Shown here piece by piece: positions 32,225-43,827 of a stretch of DNA of 64,000 nt. Source of the DNA: Trachythela sp. YZ-2020. Its lineage: Eukaryota > Cnidaria > Anthozoa > Malacalcyonacea > Clavulariidae. Below the pieces are notes generated by a model. That model worked only from the letters and a program-made list of their open reading frames with translations. It was not told where the DNA came from and ran no database searches. Every line of letters starts with the position of its first letter. The stretch's first letter is position 1. The stretch is taken from contig JADLSH010000382.1 of NCBI GenBank assembly GCA_016169945.1, positions 1,302,001 to 1,366,000 on the forward strand. The letters are read 5' to 3'. Both the position numbers and the translations under genes were made by a program.

Positions 32225-33165
32225 CTAATACGTTTATGGTTTCCATCTATATGCCATAGACTGAGAGGACTAGGAACGTGATACTGCCTTCTTGTCACTG
32301 TGTTGAGTTGTAATGTCCTTGCAAGAACACCTTCAGGATCGATTCGCCTCATGGAACACCTTACACGACGCTGCTGAACTTGCAACCACCGGGCTGCAAG
32401 AAATCCTTGCATACGTTTGTATCCGCAGTTTACATTCTCTGCAGATATTTCGCGAACTATGGCATCCAATTCCTGGTCATTGATTCTCGTATATAGGGTT
32501 GACGTAGAAAGACCATACTCGTTCAGTCGCCTTGCGACGGTACTAGTGCTGACCTTGAGCATCGCTGCTATTTGAGGGATCGTAAACTTGTACTCTAACA
32601 TAAACTCTAGTTGTTCCTTTGTAATGTTAAATTTGGGCCTACCTCTGTTTCCTGAAATAATCTTCCCAGATACGTAGCCATAGTATGCATCTTTATTCAG
32701 TTCGCCAACGAGCTGTCTTGCTTCTTGGAGACAGATTAATAGTGTATCTGAGATGCTATATAGGTTTGTACCTCTGACCATTAGATAATAAGCTCTGTCG
32801 ATTTGAAATTGCATCCAATCGAAATCATCTTCAGATAAACACTGGGACTCTACTCTTCTTAGTACACTTTGAAGTGATGATTTTACATGCTCTATCAGTG
32901 TAATTCGAGGATGACTTAAAACCTTAATACAAAAATTAAAACTGCAGCACGTATCAGGGCCGTAGAAACTGGGTGAAATAAACTTCAAACTGATTCCAGT
33001 TAAGCCAGTTAACCGTTTTTGTTCCGACGTACAACTATTAAAACAGTCTTCATAAAATGGATTTTTTCCTGGGGATGTAATAACAATTTGCTGCTGATGG
33101 CACTGAACCAAAATGCGCGACAGTCTAGTAGCGCTGTGAGTTCGCTGAGGTTTAGTAACTAGCAT
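32225..33165 (-). CDS. DDE integrase-like protein, exon 1 (helix-turn-helix and first Asp)
   Basis: The frame is open from ATG at 33165 to the donor GTATGA at 32224. The first 100 residues look weakly conserved and the true start may be internal. The centre has RGRPKFNITKEQLEFML followed by FTIPQIAAMLKVSTSTVARRL, a clear helix-turn-helix. Then NCGYKRMQGFLAARW and, at the very end, PLSLWHIDGNHKRIR, supplying the first catalytic Asp. The intron splits the integrase core right after this Asp. It is flanked on its 5' side by the minisatellite at 33362. Confidence 0.72.
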
Positions 33166-33361
33166 CCCTTTTCACCCCTTCGTCGGTGAATTTCGGTGAA
33201 TTTCAGTCCCACCCTCAATCCGAAATGATTCATACAGCCCTGCGATATATACAGCAACGTTGGTGTACAACTACAGGAAAAGTTCACACTTACATCATTC
33301 ATTATTAATGCCAAGTACACGTACATAGGGACTGGGTACGTGTAAACGGTATTTACAACGC

Positions 33362-34079
33362 GCAAAGTGTAACGGTATTTACGACCCGAAGTATCTCGGT
33401 ATTTACGACCCGAAGTATCACGGTAATTACGACCCGAAGTATCACGGTAATTACGACCCGAAGTATCACCGTAATTACGACCCGAAGTATCACGGTATTT
33501 ACGATCCGAAATATCACGGTATTTACGACCCGAAGTATCACGGTAATTACGACCCGAAGTATCACGGTATTTACGACCCGAAGTATCACGGTATTTACGA
33601 CCCGAAGTATCACGGTATTTACGACCCGAAGTATCACGGTAATTACGACCCGAAGTATCACGGTATTTACGACCCGAAGTATCACGGTATTTACGACCCG
33701 AAGTATCACGGTATTTACGACCCGAAGTATCACCGTAATTACGACCTGCAGTATCACGGTAATTACGACCCGAAGTATCACGGTAATTACGACCCGAAGT
33801 ATCACGGTATTTACGACCCGAAGTATCACGGTATTTACGACCCGAAGTATCACGGTATTTACGACCCGAAGTATCACGGTATTTACGACCCGAAGTATCA
33901 CGGTAATTACGACCCGAAGTATCACGGTATTTACGACCCGAAGTATCGCGGTATTTACGACCCGAAGTATCACCGTAATTACGAACCGAAGTATCACGGT
34001 AATTACGACCCGAAGTATCACGGTATTTACGACCCGAAGTATCACGGTAATTACGACCCGAAGTATCACGGTATTTACT
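33362..34079. repeat. 24-bp minisatellite, main block of locus 2
   Basis: About 30 units of the same 24-bp repeat as 19876-20572, in the opposite orientation (TACGACCCGAAGTATCACGGTAAT type). Includes the CTGCAG variant near 33747 seen also at locus 1. Confidence 0.93.
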
Positions 34080-34985
34080 ACTAATAATAATAATATTTTA
34101 ATTATCCATCTTAGGACAAGAAATACAATGGACTTACAAAATTAAATAGTGCTATGATTACAATTAAAAAATATTTATTAAGATTGTGTAAAAAGGTTCA
34201 AAATCAGTTTCATAAAATTACTTGGTTACAGCATCGCGGCATAAACGAGTTTTTGTGTCTTTCTGTTTTGGAAGAGATTTGGTACTCTTTAAAACCTCCG
34301 CGCAAACCATACGGATTGACTATCTTTTCTGGCAGAAGCTTGTGACATGGATGGTCTGGGTCTCTACATATCCGTTCAAACTCAGGATTTGCTGCACAAC
34401 CTCTTCTATCTTCTAAGGTTGGTAAGGAGTCATTTCTCAAACCTAATATTCTTAGGCTTCTCAATTGTACCTTTTCCACTTCACTTTGCAAATATCCCGG
34501 TAGGCCACACCAGACTGGACTAGCATACTCTAGGATAGGTCTAATCTTCGAGATGTAGGTAGTAAGACCAACCTCTGCAGGCAGATGAGCTTTTTTACAC
34601 TGCCTCAAATGGTAAAGTCTTTTGTTTGCTTTACGCGTGATTTGCTCAATATGTTCGTTCCATTTCATGTTATTTTGACACCAAACACCAAGTAGTTTAA
34701 AAGTTTTTACTCTTTCAATAACAGCATCTCCTATTTGGATTGGAGGTGGTTCTTGAACAGAATTTGTAAAGCATATCCACATGTCTTTAGTTTTCTTAGA
34801 GTTTAGTTCCATTTTGTTTGTTTCAGCCCACTTACACACACAGTCTATTGCGACTTGCATTGAGCTGTATGTACCTTGTTCTACTAGTTGGTCCTGAGTG
34901 CAATCATCAGCGTATTTATCCGTATCTATATTCAGATTATCAGGGATCGAGTCTTCCAAATCATTTATATGTATATTAAAAAAAA
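34080..34985 (-). mobile_element. 5'-truncated LINE inserted in minisatellite
   Basis: The minus-strand insert ends in an (ATT)n tail (34083-34097 on plus: ACTAATAATAATAATA). Both junctions abut GTAAATAC of the minisatellite, giving an apparent 8-bp target duplication. Contains the C-terminal reverse-transcriptase ORF at 34210-34959. Confidence 0.8.
34210..34959 (-). CDS. LINE reverse transcriptase, C-terminal portion
   Basis: 249 residues starting inside the palm domain: KYADDCTQDQL is the catalytic YADD box, followed by KWAETNKMELNSKKTKDMWI (motif D) and FKLLGV (motif E), then thumb/connection with KANKRLYHLRQCKKAH and LEYASPVWCGLP. This is typical of CR1/L2/jockey-type elements. The 5' half, including the endonuclease, is missing because of 5' truncation at 34985. 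The ORF itself is undamaged to its stop at 34210. Confidence 0.82.
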   Translation of the reverse strand: MEDSIPDNLNIDTDKYADDCTQDQLVEQGTYSSMQVAIDCVCKWAETNKMELNSKKTKDMWICFTNSVQEPPPIQIGDAVIERVKTFKLLGVWCQNNMKWNEHIEQITRKANKRLYHLRQCKKAHLPAEVGLTTYISKIRPILEYASPVWCGLPGYLQSEVEKVQLRSLRILGLRNDSLPTLEDRRGCAANPEFERICRDPDHPCHKLLPEKIVNPYGLRGGFKEYQISSKTERHKNSFMPRCCNQVIL

Positions 34986-35040
34986 GTATTTACGACCCGA
35001 AGTATCACGGTATTTACGACCCGAAGTATCACGGTATTTA

Positions 35041-35114
35041 CTAATAATAATAGAATAGTTTATTAAAAATTACACTTTGCAGCTACAGAGCTGAATTGCG
35101 TGCAAGTGTCAATG
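35041..35114 (-). mobile_element. Very short LINE or SINE 3' end in minisatellite
   Basis: About 70 bp of non-repeat sequence with an (ATT)n tail on minus, breaking the minisatellite at the same GTAAWTAC position as the 34080-34985 insertion. Probably a severely 5'-truncated copy of a related element. Confidence 0.65.
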
Positions 35115-35412
35115 TAATTACGACCCGAAGTATCACGGTAATTACGACCCGAAGTATCACGGTATTTACGACCCGAAGTATCACGGTAATTACGACCCGA
35201 AGTATCACGGTATTTACGACCCGAAGTATCACGGTAATTACGACCCGAAGTATCACGGTAATTACGACCCGAAGTATCACGGTATTTACGACCCGAAGTG
35301 TCACGGTAATTACGACCCGAAGTATCACGGTATTTACGACCCGAAGTATCACGGTAATGACGACCCGAAGTATCACGGTATTTACGACCCGAAGTATCAC
35401 GGTAATTACGCG
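35115..35412. repeat. 24-bp minisatellite, distal block of locus 2
   Basis: About 12 units, continuing the array of 33362-34079 after two insertions; two further units remain at 34986-35040. Confidence 0.92.
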
Positions 35413-35639
35413 ACATTTTGATTTACGACATAATGAATTTCGACACGATCAAGAGCAATTTTTGATATTGATAACCTCTCATATGTTTGAAGCTATTCAC
35501 TGCATGATACAAGTTCTATGATTTATACAAGTAAGTACAATAATTTGAATATACTACGCTATATTTAGTCCTACTCGTCACAGTTCTTAGTTGGACTCCC
35601 TGTGTATATAATCGATTGTTTTCACGTATAATTTTAGCC

Positions 35640-35850
35640 GTCCCTGGTCGCGTATTTTGGCTTGAAGAATATGTTATTAATAGACATTAAAAACTTTCTA
35701 TATGCCTTTGTATTTACAGATTATCATTTCAAGCGATAAATACTGAAATAATATGTGGTCGAAGCGAGTCGAACAAAACAATACAAACTACACTTGTCTG
35801 CTACAAGGTATGAAAATTATATTGATGATGATCTAATGAATTGATACTTT
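35640..35850. repeat. Repeat shared with 12928-13132
   Basis: About 200 bp closely similar to the intron segment at 12928-13132, same orientation. Directly adjoins the end of the minisatellite unit. Confidence 0.65.
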
Positions 35851-36787
35851 TAAAAGTATATGAAATATTGACTCATTTAGCTTTGATGTTAATACAATCA
35901 CCAAAGCAAAATCTTTAGCTTTCTATGAGAGGAGAACAATCCTTTGTAATAATACAGTATATTGTGCTATCATAATATCATTTCTGTCGAGAACCTGGTA
36001 TGTTTATGTTGGGGATGGTTAGAGGGTGTGGAACCCTAGCCAGCATAGCTACCAGAGCTAGCCTAGCTTGCTTTCCCAAAAGGAATTTACTGATAAGAGT
36101 TTTCAGGTCTTTCAGGAGTACACGTACCAGTGTTTAGCACAATATATAATATCGGATGAAATATATTTGGTAATTGCAGACAAATAAAATGAAATCCCTA
36201 CCAGATTTATGCATGCTTATTGCTTGGACTACCTATTTACAAGGGTCAAGCACAGGTAAATTTGGTGAATGAATGAATGAATGAAACTTTTATTTAAATA
36301 GGGTAATCCAATCAGTTAACAAAAAAACTGTTATCAATAGGAGCCCTATAATAAAGTGTGGGTGCTGTTTCTATTTGTGTCGTACCAAACCTGAAATCAC
36401 ATTTTCATGAGCAGTGACAATATTTTGCAGTTATAGCCCATAGAAATGATAAGTCACTTACAGCATTATATTAATTTAAATACAGCATTCATACTTTGCC
36501 CAGATCCTGGCAGGATATTTCATATGCTGGGCAGCTTAGTTCCCAAATAGACAAAAATGAAAATTATTAGGAAACAATAGCAAATGCCTGATTGAGGTAA
36601 ACCAAGTTAGCCCTGCTGCCCGACCCACCTCCAATATCCTAGAGATCTTATGTTAACTTTATGGTTTTTGTTAAAACACTCCAAAGACTTTGAAATATAT
36701 ATTTTAAAATTATACTTTTCCCTTGATATTGACTGCCATTATTAATGAGCGTAAAATTACACTTGAGGAAGAGTAGATTGTGACTTA
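35851..36787. other. No gene seen; small LINE/SINE tail
   Basis: A GAATGAATGAATGAA run at about 36268-36286 followed by about 70 bp looks like the 3' tail of a minus-strand retroelement with an ATTC-type tail (compare 43808-43828). Otherwise unremarkable. Confidence 0.5.
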
Positions 36788-37175
36788 CAGTCAAACCGGA
36801 TGTTCTCTTGCGAGGAACATTGCAATATTAATTGTCATGCAATATTACAATTTTGACTTGGAGATTGCTATGAGCAATTTCCGACCGATGCGAACAAATT
36901 GCAAATTGAAATTCAGAATCAGGTATGTAAACAAAGCCTCTGATTGGCTTCTAGCAATTTAAGAAGAAACCAATCAAATGCTCCAAGGAATTGGATTGGA
37001 GCTTCCTTCTTGCTAGTAGGCAATCAGAGGCTTTGTTTACAAAACTGGTTGTGAATTTCAATTTGCAATTTTCGCACCGGTTGCAAATTGCTCAGAGCAA
37101 TCTCCAAATCAAAATTGCAATATTGCGTGACAATATTGCAATGTTCCTCGCAAGAGAACATGACCAGTTTGACTG
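36788..37175. mobile_element. Foldback MITE with TA target duplication
   Basis: 388 bp with inverted arms beginning CAGTCAAAC and sharing TGTTCTCTTGCGAGGAACAT and AAAGCCTCTGATTGGC-type blocks. Flanked by TA at 36786-36787 and 37176-37177. Fits a Tc1/mariner-type MITE. Spurious ORFs cross both arms. Confidence 0.87.
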
Positions 37176-38590
37176 TAATGGTTAACAAGAGATACTGTAG
37201 GTATTCACCATAGTGTTTTAACCTCTTAATTAACTACAATGTGCCTTTTATATATTTTATAATCCTAACCTGTCTAGAGTAAGACATTTTTTAATCCATC
37301 AATGCCCAACAATTTTCCCTAAAAATAGCAATGACAACACAGTGTGTGGCTGAATGTGTTGACAAGAAACATGTGTAGAATGGTAAATATGTACATGTAG
37401 TCTGGTTAACTGTCAATTTCCAATATCTTTCATTGTCAAAGTAAATTACTTGTTTGGTTTTTCTGTTGGGGGATTACCACTGTATTGGTTAGTGACAACT
37501 TATGAACAAACACCATTGGTATACTACTCATAGTACCTAACTGAAGTTTCAATAGGACAAGGAATCTTTTGGACATATTTGTATAACATAATTTAACAGG
37601 CCGTTTTTTATTTTTACCTGACCTTGTCTCAGTTAAGACCACACTCTTAGACATAACATGTTGAGATCCAATGCACCTTGAATCACTGATCTAACTTTGG
37701 CTTAGGGGGTCTCCCGGCCTTAATTGAAAAGAAACCCTAGGTGCATTGGGTCTGGTCCCAGTGGCTCAGGTCCTCCAGGGGCTCTTTCGAACAAGATCCC
37801 ATAGGTAGGCCAGTCCTGTTTCCAAATAGACAAAAGTTGAAAATCACTAAGTTCTCCCTTGATCTACCTTTAACTGTTAAAAGTACACTTGAGGAAGAAT
37901 ACATTTTTAATTTGCTGAATTACTTTTAACCCTTTAATTACAATGTGCCCTGTTTAATTTATTATCCAAACCTTGTCAAGGAAACTTGTTTGGTTTTATT
38001 GTGAGGGTGGTTGCCACTGTATAGGTTACTGACAACTTATGCCACAGACACAAAAAATAGCTCTATGGCCCTTTGTGCATGGGGTGTGAAGCCCTCAATT
38101 AGTCAAACCACAGTGTGATTCCCTCCGGCTCAATGGCCCTTTCGACTAAGCCTTAGCCCCCCAGTTTTTGTCGGTCATAGGAGTTACAACATTGTCGTTT
38201 AAAACCTCAAATTGCACTCAGGTGTACCTTACTGTTTTAGTAATTGTTACCATTTCTTGTTTAAGACGATTTGAAAGTTGATTCATCATGCAAGGCAACC
38301 AGTTATCTACAAAAACATTCTAGCCAACTGGATCTGTTCAATGAAGAAATAAACTGTCTTGTGAGCTCATTCCATTGTTCAACAAATGTTTTGTTCAGAA
38401 AGAATAATTAATTTATCCAGCAATTAATCCAAAAATAATATGTATAAGTTCATCGAATCATGTAGATTACCAATGAATGCGATTTCAAATTGAACATTTA
38501 ATACATTAGCATTCTGTTTATATATCAACGTTGTGTGAAAATCCGTTTGTCAACATGCATGTATAATAAAACTCTGAAAATATTGAAACA
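37176..38590. other. No gene seen
   Basis: AT-rich sequence with partial internal similarity (for example CTTGAGGAAGA and TTTGGTTTT..GTTGGGG near 37440 and 37990) suggesting old duplicated repeats. No exon is supported. Confidence 0.5.
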
Positions 38591-38769
38591 AATGTACTCT
38601 GTTTTTAGATTACAAAAATAACTTGTTGGGTGGAAGGAGACGAAATAGTGCCAAGAAAATTATTGTAGTTTTGCCCCAACATTCAGGTATTTTGTTTCAA
38701 AACGTTCGGCGGAAACTGGAATATTTTTCTCTGCAAGACTTTTTCGTTCCTTCGATTCAAGAAAGAAAT

Positions 38770-39120
38770 TATCGTTTTGTCCCGTGGGTAAGTAAATTAT
38801 TCTTATTAAGAAAGTTTTTCTTATTTCTAGAATATGTTAGAGAAAATAAGTCTTAAATAAAGAAAATAATTCTTAGGCAACTAAGAATATTTTTCTTGAT
38901 ATAAGATATTTTTTCTAGAAGGTATTCTTGAAATAAGAAAAATTTTCTTAGCTAGAATATTTTACTTACCCACGGGACAAAATTAGAAAAATGTTCTTGC
39001 CAAGATTTTTTTTCTAACAAGAATAATGTTCTTATTTTAAGAATAATTTTCTTGAAATAAGAATCTTGTCAAGAATATTTTACTTACCCACGGGACAAGC
39101 CAAATTTTCTTAAAACAAGT
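38770..39120. repeat. AT-rich foldback with CCCGTGGGTAAGTAAA ends
   Basis: TTTTGTCCCGTGGGTAAGTA at about 38776-38795 is mirrored by TTACTTACCCACGGGACAAAA at about 38962-38982, and again by TTACTTACCCACGGGACAAG at about 39081-39100. Between them are AAATAAGAA/TTCTTATTT inverted blocks. Looks like a decayed, partly reduplicated MITE. Confidence 0.65.
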
Positions 39121-39547
39121 AATTTTGTTCTTACAATAAGAATTATTTTCTTAAAATAAGAAATCGATTTTTTTGCAGTGTGTATGTTGTACAAATGAAG
39201 CGATAGCCTAATCTTCAAGTTATAAGGTTTGAAAGAGAACTACTTAGATAGGGATACATGTTACGTGCGCCATTTTGATGTAGACGCTTCGACAAAACTG
39301 AAATTATGATTACTATTTACAGTCAAAATGAAAAAATGAAAACGTACTAATTTTGGCAGTAACTCTATGTTAACGTTCACGTAAAAAAAACGATATTGAC
39401 GGTACGCACATGAAGAAAAATCGGCAAAAATAAAGCAGCATCACATCTTACAGCCTAATTCCATTTTTCAAAATTTACGGCGTTAATTTTCGAAAGTTGA
39501 TCATCTAGACGTACATGCTTTGACAAAACGAAATATACAATATTTAC

Positions 39548-39780
39548 CATCATCATCTATGATAGTCACCGTAGCTTCACCAAGAGTTACCTTGACATTG
39601 GAGACTAGTACATCTAGCGTGAAAACAACCTTAAATGTTTCGTTTCCTTCAGCATTGGCATCATCCGTTATTGCAATATCAGCGCACGCTGTTGGTTGGA
39701 TTATGGTGAATATAGAAACTGATTGCTCTGTATTTGAGTAATCTTCTCCTGCTGTTGCAGTTTCATTAACGAACGTTAAT
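39548..39780 (-). CDS. Calx-beta domain, second exon (copy 1)
   Basis: 233 bases, AG at 39782-39781, donor GTAAAT at 39547; enters phase 2, leaves phase 1. Encodes LTFVNETATAGEDY, then ADIAITDDANAEGNETFKV and EATVTIIDDD, the hallmarks of a Calx-beta fold: G-x-D-Y, the I-x-D-D-x-x-x-E-x-x-E-x-F stretch with calcium-ligating acids, and the terminal T-x-x-I-x-D-D-D. The AA|A codon joins it to exon 47196-47301. Calx-beta repeats occur in extracellular adhesion proteins and receptors and bind calcium. Confidence 0.88.
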
Positions 39781-41866
39781 CTTTAAATATCAAAATGAAA
39801 AACGTGTTACGGTGGTTATTAAGATATCTCATTTAAGTCAAAATATTTCTGTTGTTTTGTGAAAAACACCATTACATGTTTGTTTATTAAGGAAAGCTTT
39901 CGATTCGTAAGCCTGGTTCTTCATTAATGCTAAAGATATATGGCTTAGCTTCAATTTACACGTCCTTTCTATTAAAAGTGCCGTGATCTAATAGCTCGCG
40001 TCAGTTGAATGTTTATTTATTCCGTCACATCAGTTACGTCATCTCAAATGTGACAGTATAGCTCTATAATTAACGCGCGCATCCGGCCAAGACAACAGCA
40101 ATTAATCAAGAACATGCACATTAATCACTACTTCATATTCACATTGCGATTGTTTTTATCGGTGAAATTGTTCGGTATATCTCAATGCGTCTAAAAGAAC
40201 ATAAGAGCAATTGCGAGAAAATTGAGCTAGAAAATTTGTTGTGGCGAATCCAACCTGAACATATGATCATCGCATAAAATGGGACGAAGCAAACTATTTG
40301 TCGCTAGATATATAATCATAAAAAATTACGGGAACCACTGAGTATTTTTACAAAATATGAACTCCGAAAATGAACATTTTAATTATTCTTCTAGCTTTCG
40401 ACTATGTTTTAATCATCATCAGGAATTCTTGTTGAATATTAATGAAGATGTTCATTTTCGGAATTGCCGTTGTTTTGTATTATATAATCATTATTTTTAT
40501 CATTAACTAAGAGAGTGATTAATTGAAATTGAAAAGCATAATACTAAAGTTCAAGAGGTAAAACTACTGAATAATATGGTGTACTCTCCCTACTGTGAAA
40601 ATTTAATTTCCTTTGTCTTGCAACTCGGCGTTAATTAACTTTCAAATGATTCTAGCTTGTTAATCACGGAACTTTTAGTATAATGAGACGTGTAAATTAA
40701 AAAAGTCATGTTATTTCAGTTATTATATCATTAATGAAGATCATGCTTTATTCCTGCGGTTAAGATGGCTCCCTACAGTTCTGTAAAACTTTGGATACTT
40801 ACGACAGGGAAAAATGAGCAGTTCCAGGAACGAAAAGAGGTCATGGGCTGTCCATCCATGGACAAATAGGAATTGTTGGTGCTGCCATGGCAACCATGCT
40901 GTTTTATCTTTTGCGCTTTTATTGCATAATTTCAGATTGAATCGACAATATATATTTTTCCCGTCAACTTTTTTTGGAAGATTAATGTCCACCAAGAAAT
41001 AACATATCAAAATTAGAAGGGTAGTTTATAAATAAGTTTTCGAGATATTTTGGAATTTCGATTGCAGAGAAATTTATTTGTAGAATTTTTTGAAATTTGG
41101 ATATGTTTTTCTTCTTGCCTTGTTTAGCAATTGTGCAAAGTGTTAAAAAATTTCACGGAAGGAAACACGAGAAAAACAGCTCGAAAAACCAGTTGAAGTT
41201 GCTCATGTCGAAAAAAATCCACTCCACATGATCGCATTTTGCGCATGCGTGTGAATTATAATGAGAGAACAACACGCACTGAAACGAAACATGTGTAGTT
41301 TTTAATATGCTTGGTTCTTTGTTGTGTATTTTCATTCCTACTTCTTGGCTTGTGCCAAATATTATTTACTTGTTTGAGATGAAAATGGTAGATTGATTAC
41401 CAAAACATGGAAATATTATTAATCCAACGTCTCTTCAAATTTTTTCTTGTTAAAATCGGTGTGACAACTTTTGAAAACATTCAAACAACATGTATTTTTC
41501 ATAAGACAACTCGTATTAACTGTCTGCATTGTAGTTTTTAATATGTGATAGTTTAGCAGGTCAAACACTAATTGGGAATTGAGTTGAATTAAAGACAGGA
41601 GTAACATAAGTTTCAAACTTTCCATTGCTTTAAAACTATAGTCTATTATATTACTTTGACAGTTCTAGACTGCCTTGAAGAGAATATAAAATACAATTTC
41701 AGAATCGTTTAGTCAATGCAACAAGTCAAAGATTTTGAACATTATAAACGTATATAGGTAAAAAAGACACTAAAAGAGAGCTTAGAAACTGGTTAAAAAC
41801 ATACGTACTCTTTAAATTTCAAAGATTTACGCTTTTAATGAAAAACTTGTAGTTTCTTCGCAGATG

Positions 41867-43827
41867 ATTCAAACCCAAATGATTCAAATTGAACCCAAAT
41901 GATTCCCAATGAACCCAAATTATTCAAATTGTTTATGGAAAATCATCCGTTCTTGCATTCCAAAGAAAGCAACGAGCGTTAAGACATTTGCGAAAGAGGA
42001 AAAGACCGTAGCTAATGACTTTAATCAATTATTTTGTTCAGTTGGACAAAACACTGTTAAAGAAATTCACTCTTTGGCTGAGGAATTCAATTACGACTTA
42101 AATAGGTCGTCCTTTGTCCCGAGAAGCTTTCCCCTCGATGACCAATTTACATTCGACGTAGTCACACAGGAGGATGCAGATAATTCTTGCCATGCCATCA
42201 GCGAAAGCCCCCGGTGCCGACAAAATTCCCCTGAAAGTCATTAAAGACTGTCTTGTACATATTTTACTGCCTTTAACATCCATTATAAACGCCTCATTTG
42301 TTAACCAAATATTTCCAAATATCTGGAAGCAAGCTGAAGTAATCCCGATTCCTAAAAGCAGCGACCGTGACCATGAACAAGCTGACAACAATCGGCCAAT
42401 ATCGTTGTTACTCATTTTATCCAAGGTTTGTGAAAAGGCGGCTTTGAACCAACTGATGTCTTACCCTTTGTTCCATAATCGACTTACTGCTAATCAAAGT
42501 GGTAACAAACAATGGCATTCAACCGAAACAACATTGATAAAGACTACTGATATAATCTTAAAGGCAGTTGATAATAAGAAATTGACCGCGGTTGTTCTAT
42601 TAGATATGTCTAAAGCATTTGACAGTCTTGATTATGGTATCTTGATTAGTAAACTTAAAGATGTTGGGTTGTCTATTGGGGCACTGGACTGGTTTACTAG
42701 TTATTTGACTAATCGTTACCAAACTGTACGTATTAATTCTACACTGTCTGATGCTTTAAATTTGACAAGTGGTGTGCCTCAGGGAAGCATATTGGGGCCT
42801 CTACTGTTTAGTATATATGTTAACGATCTACCCTCGATAACTAACCAATGTCCAACTGAAAGTTATGTTGATGACACAAAAATGTATATGTGCTTCCCAG
42901 TCAAAGACTTCGATTTAACTATGGGACTTATGAATGACGATCTTGAGAGAATTCGAAACTGGTGCCTTCAAAATTTACTACTGATAAACCCAGGAAAAAC
43001 TCAATTAATGGTTTATGGAAGCAGACAGATGGTGGCTAAATTACCAGAATGTTTTATCTTTCATTATTGGGCAAAGACCTTATCCCAAGTGAGTCGACAA
43101 AGGACTTGGGAGTGATTTTTGATCGTAATCTACTCTTCAATGAACATATCATTAAAGTGACAGCCCAATGTATGTCTGCATTAGGACAAATTAACAGAAC
43201 TAAGTATGTTTTCAATAGGGAACTACTTATCATAATCATCAACTCACTGGTGTTTAGCAAATTATTCTACTGTTCCTCCGTCTGGTCAACGACGTCTGAG
43301 AGAAACATTAAGAAACTTCAGTCGGTTCAGAATTTTGCAGCTAGAATCATTGGTGGACTTAGGAGATATGATCATGTGACTCCGGTTCTGAAGGAGTTAA
43401 ATTGGATTCCAGTGAAAAAGCACTTATTCTACAGGGATGCGGTGCTTGCTTTTAAGTGCATGAACGGACTGGCACCAAATTATCTGACTTCCCTATTCAT
43501 TACAAGAGAATCAGTAAGTAAAAGGACAACCAGGCAATCTGGTCAGATAAATACACCACTCTTTACAAGTGCAACGTGACAGAAGTCGTTCCAATATCGC
43601 ATAGCAAAACTATGGAATGAGTTATCCCCAAACATCAAACTATCTGGAACGATCAGTACTTTTAAAACTAACTTGAAGAAAGATTTATTGAGAGTTTTTC
43701 TCAATGAGTAATAACTATATAGAGTAGTTTCAGTATGGTATATTTATTTATTATTGTAGTTATTCTATTGATTCTGAAAAGCCCCTTTTGGGGATGATCA
43801 ATTACATATTCATTCATTCATTCATTC
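41867..43827 (+). mobile_element. 5'-truncated LINE with (ATTC)n tail, copy 1 only
   Basis: Present between GCAGAT and ATATAAA of copy 1; copy 2 reads GCAGATATATAAAG without it (62053-62065). Ends in CATTCATTCATTCATTC. Starts inside the region between endonuclease and reverse transcriptase, so it is 5' truncated. Confidence 0.85.
41909..43711 (+). pseudogene. LINE reverse transcriptase with two frameshifts and one stop
   Basis: Segments in order: NCLWKIIRSCIPKK...FTFDVVTQEDA (to about 42172), frame shift, PSAKAPGADKIPLKVIKDCL, NRPISLLLILSK, LLDMSKAFDSLDYGIL, SGVPQGSILGPLLFS, SYVDDTKMY (catalytic box YVDD, not YADD), then a frame shift near 43050, then LGVIFDRNLLFNEHI, LFYCSSVWSTTSERN, and a TGA at 43577-43579 before KLWNELSPNIKLS and the final stop at 43709-43711. 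A jockey/CR1-superfamily element of a different lineage from the LINE at 57781; inactive. Confidence 0.85.

Larger units (their letters stand above)
33353..35610. mobile_element. Minisatellite-bearing repeat unit, locus 2 (reverse orientation)
   Basis: Reverse-oriented counterpart of 18961-20600: AATTTTTGATATTGATAACC, the sequence at 35500-35605 and the terminal CAGGGAGTCC complement match. Its array is split by two LINE insertions. Confidence 0.6.

Noticed and set aside
39520..39741. Plus-strand ORF over the Calx-beta exon (and 56153-56335)
   Set aside because: Shadow of the minus-strand exon, which has splice sites and domain motifs.
40413..40445. Hammerhead-ribozyme-like CTGATGA...GAAA on minus (also near 56960)
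   Set aside because: There is an extra base before a weak stem II and no pairing sequence for stem III or a cleavage site in the right place.
41419..41625. Cysteine-containing ORF with signal-like start, repeated at 61714-61899
   Set aside because: It recurs only because the whole 16.6-kb unit is duplicated; copy 2 is frame-truncated and nothing shows coding constraint.
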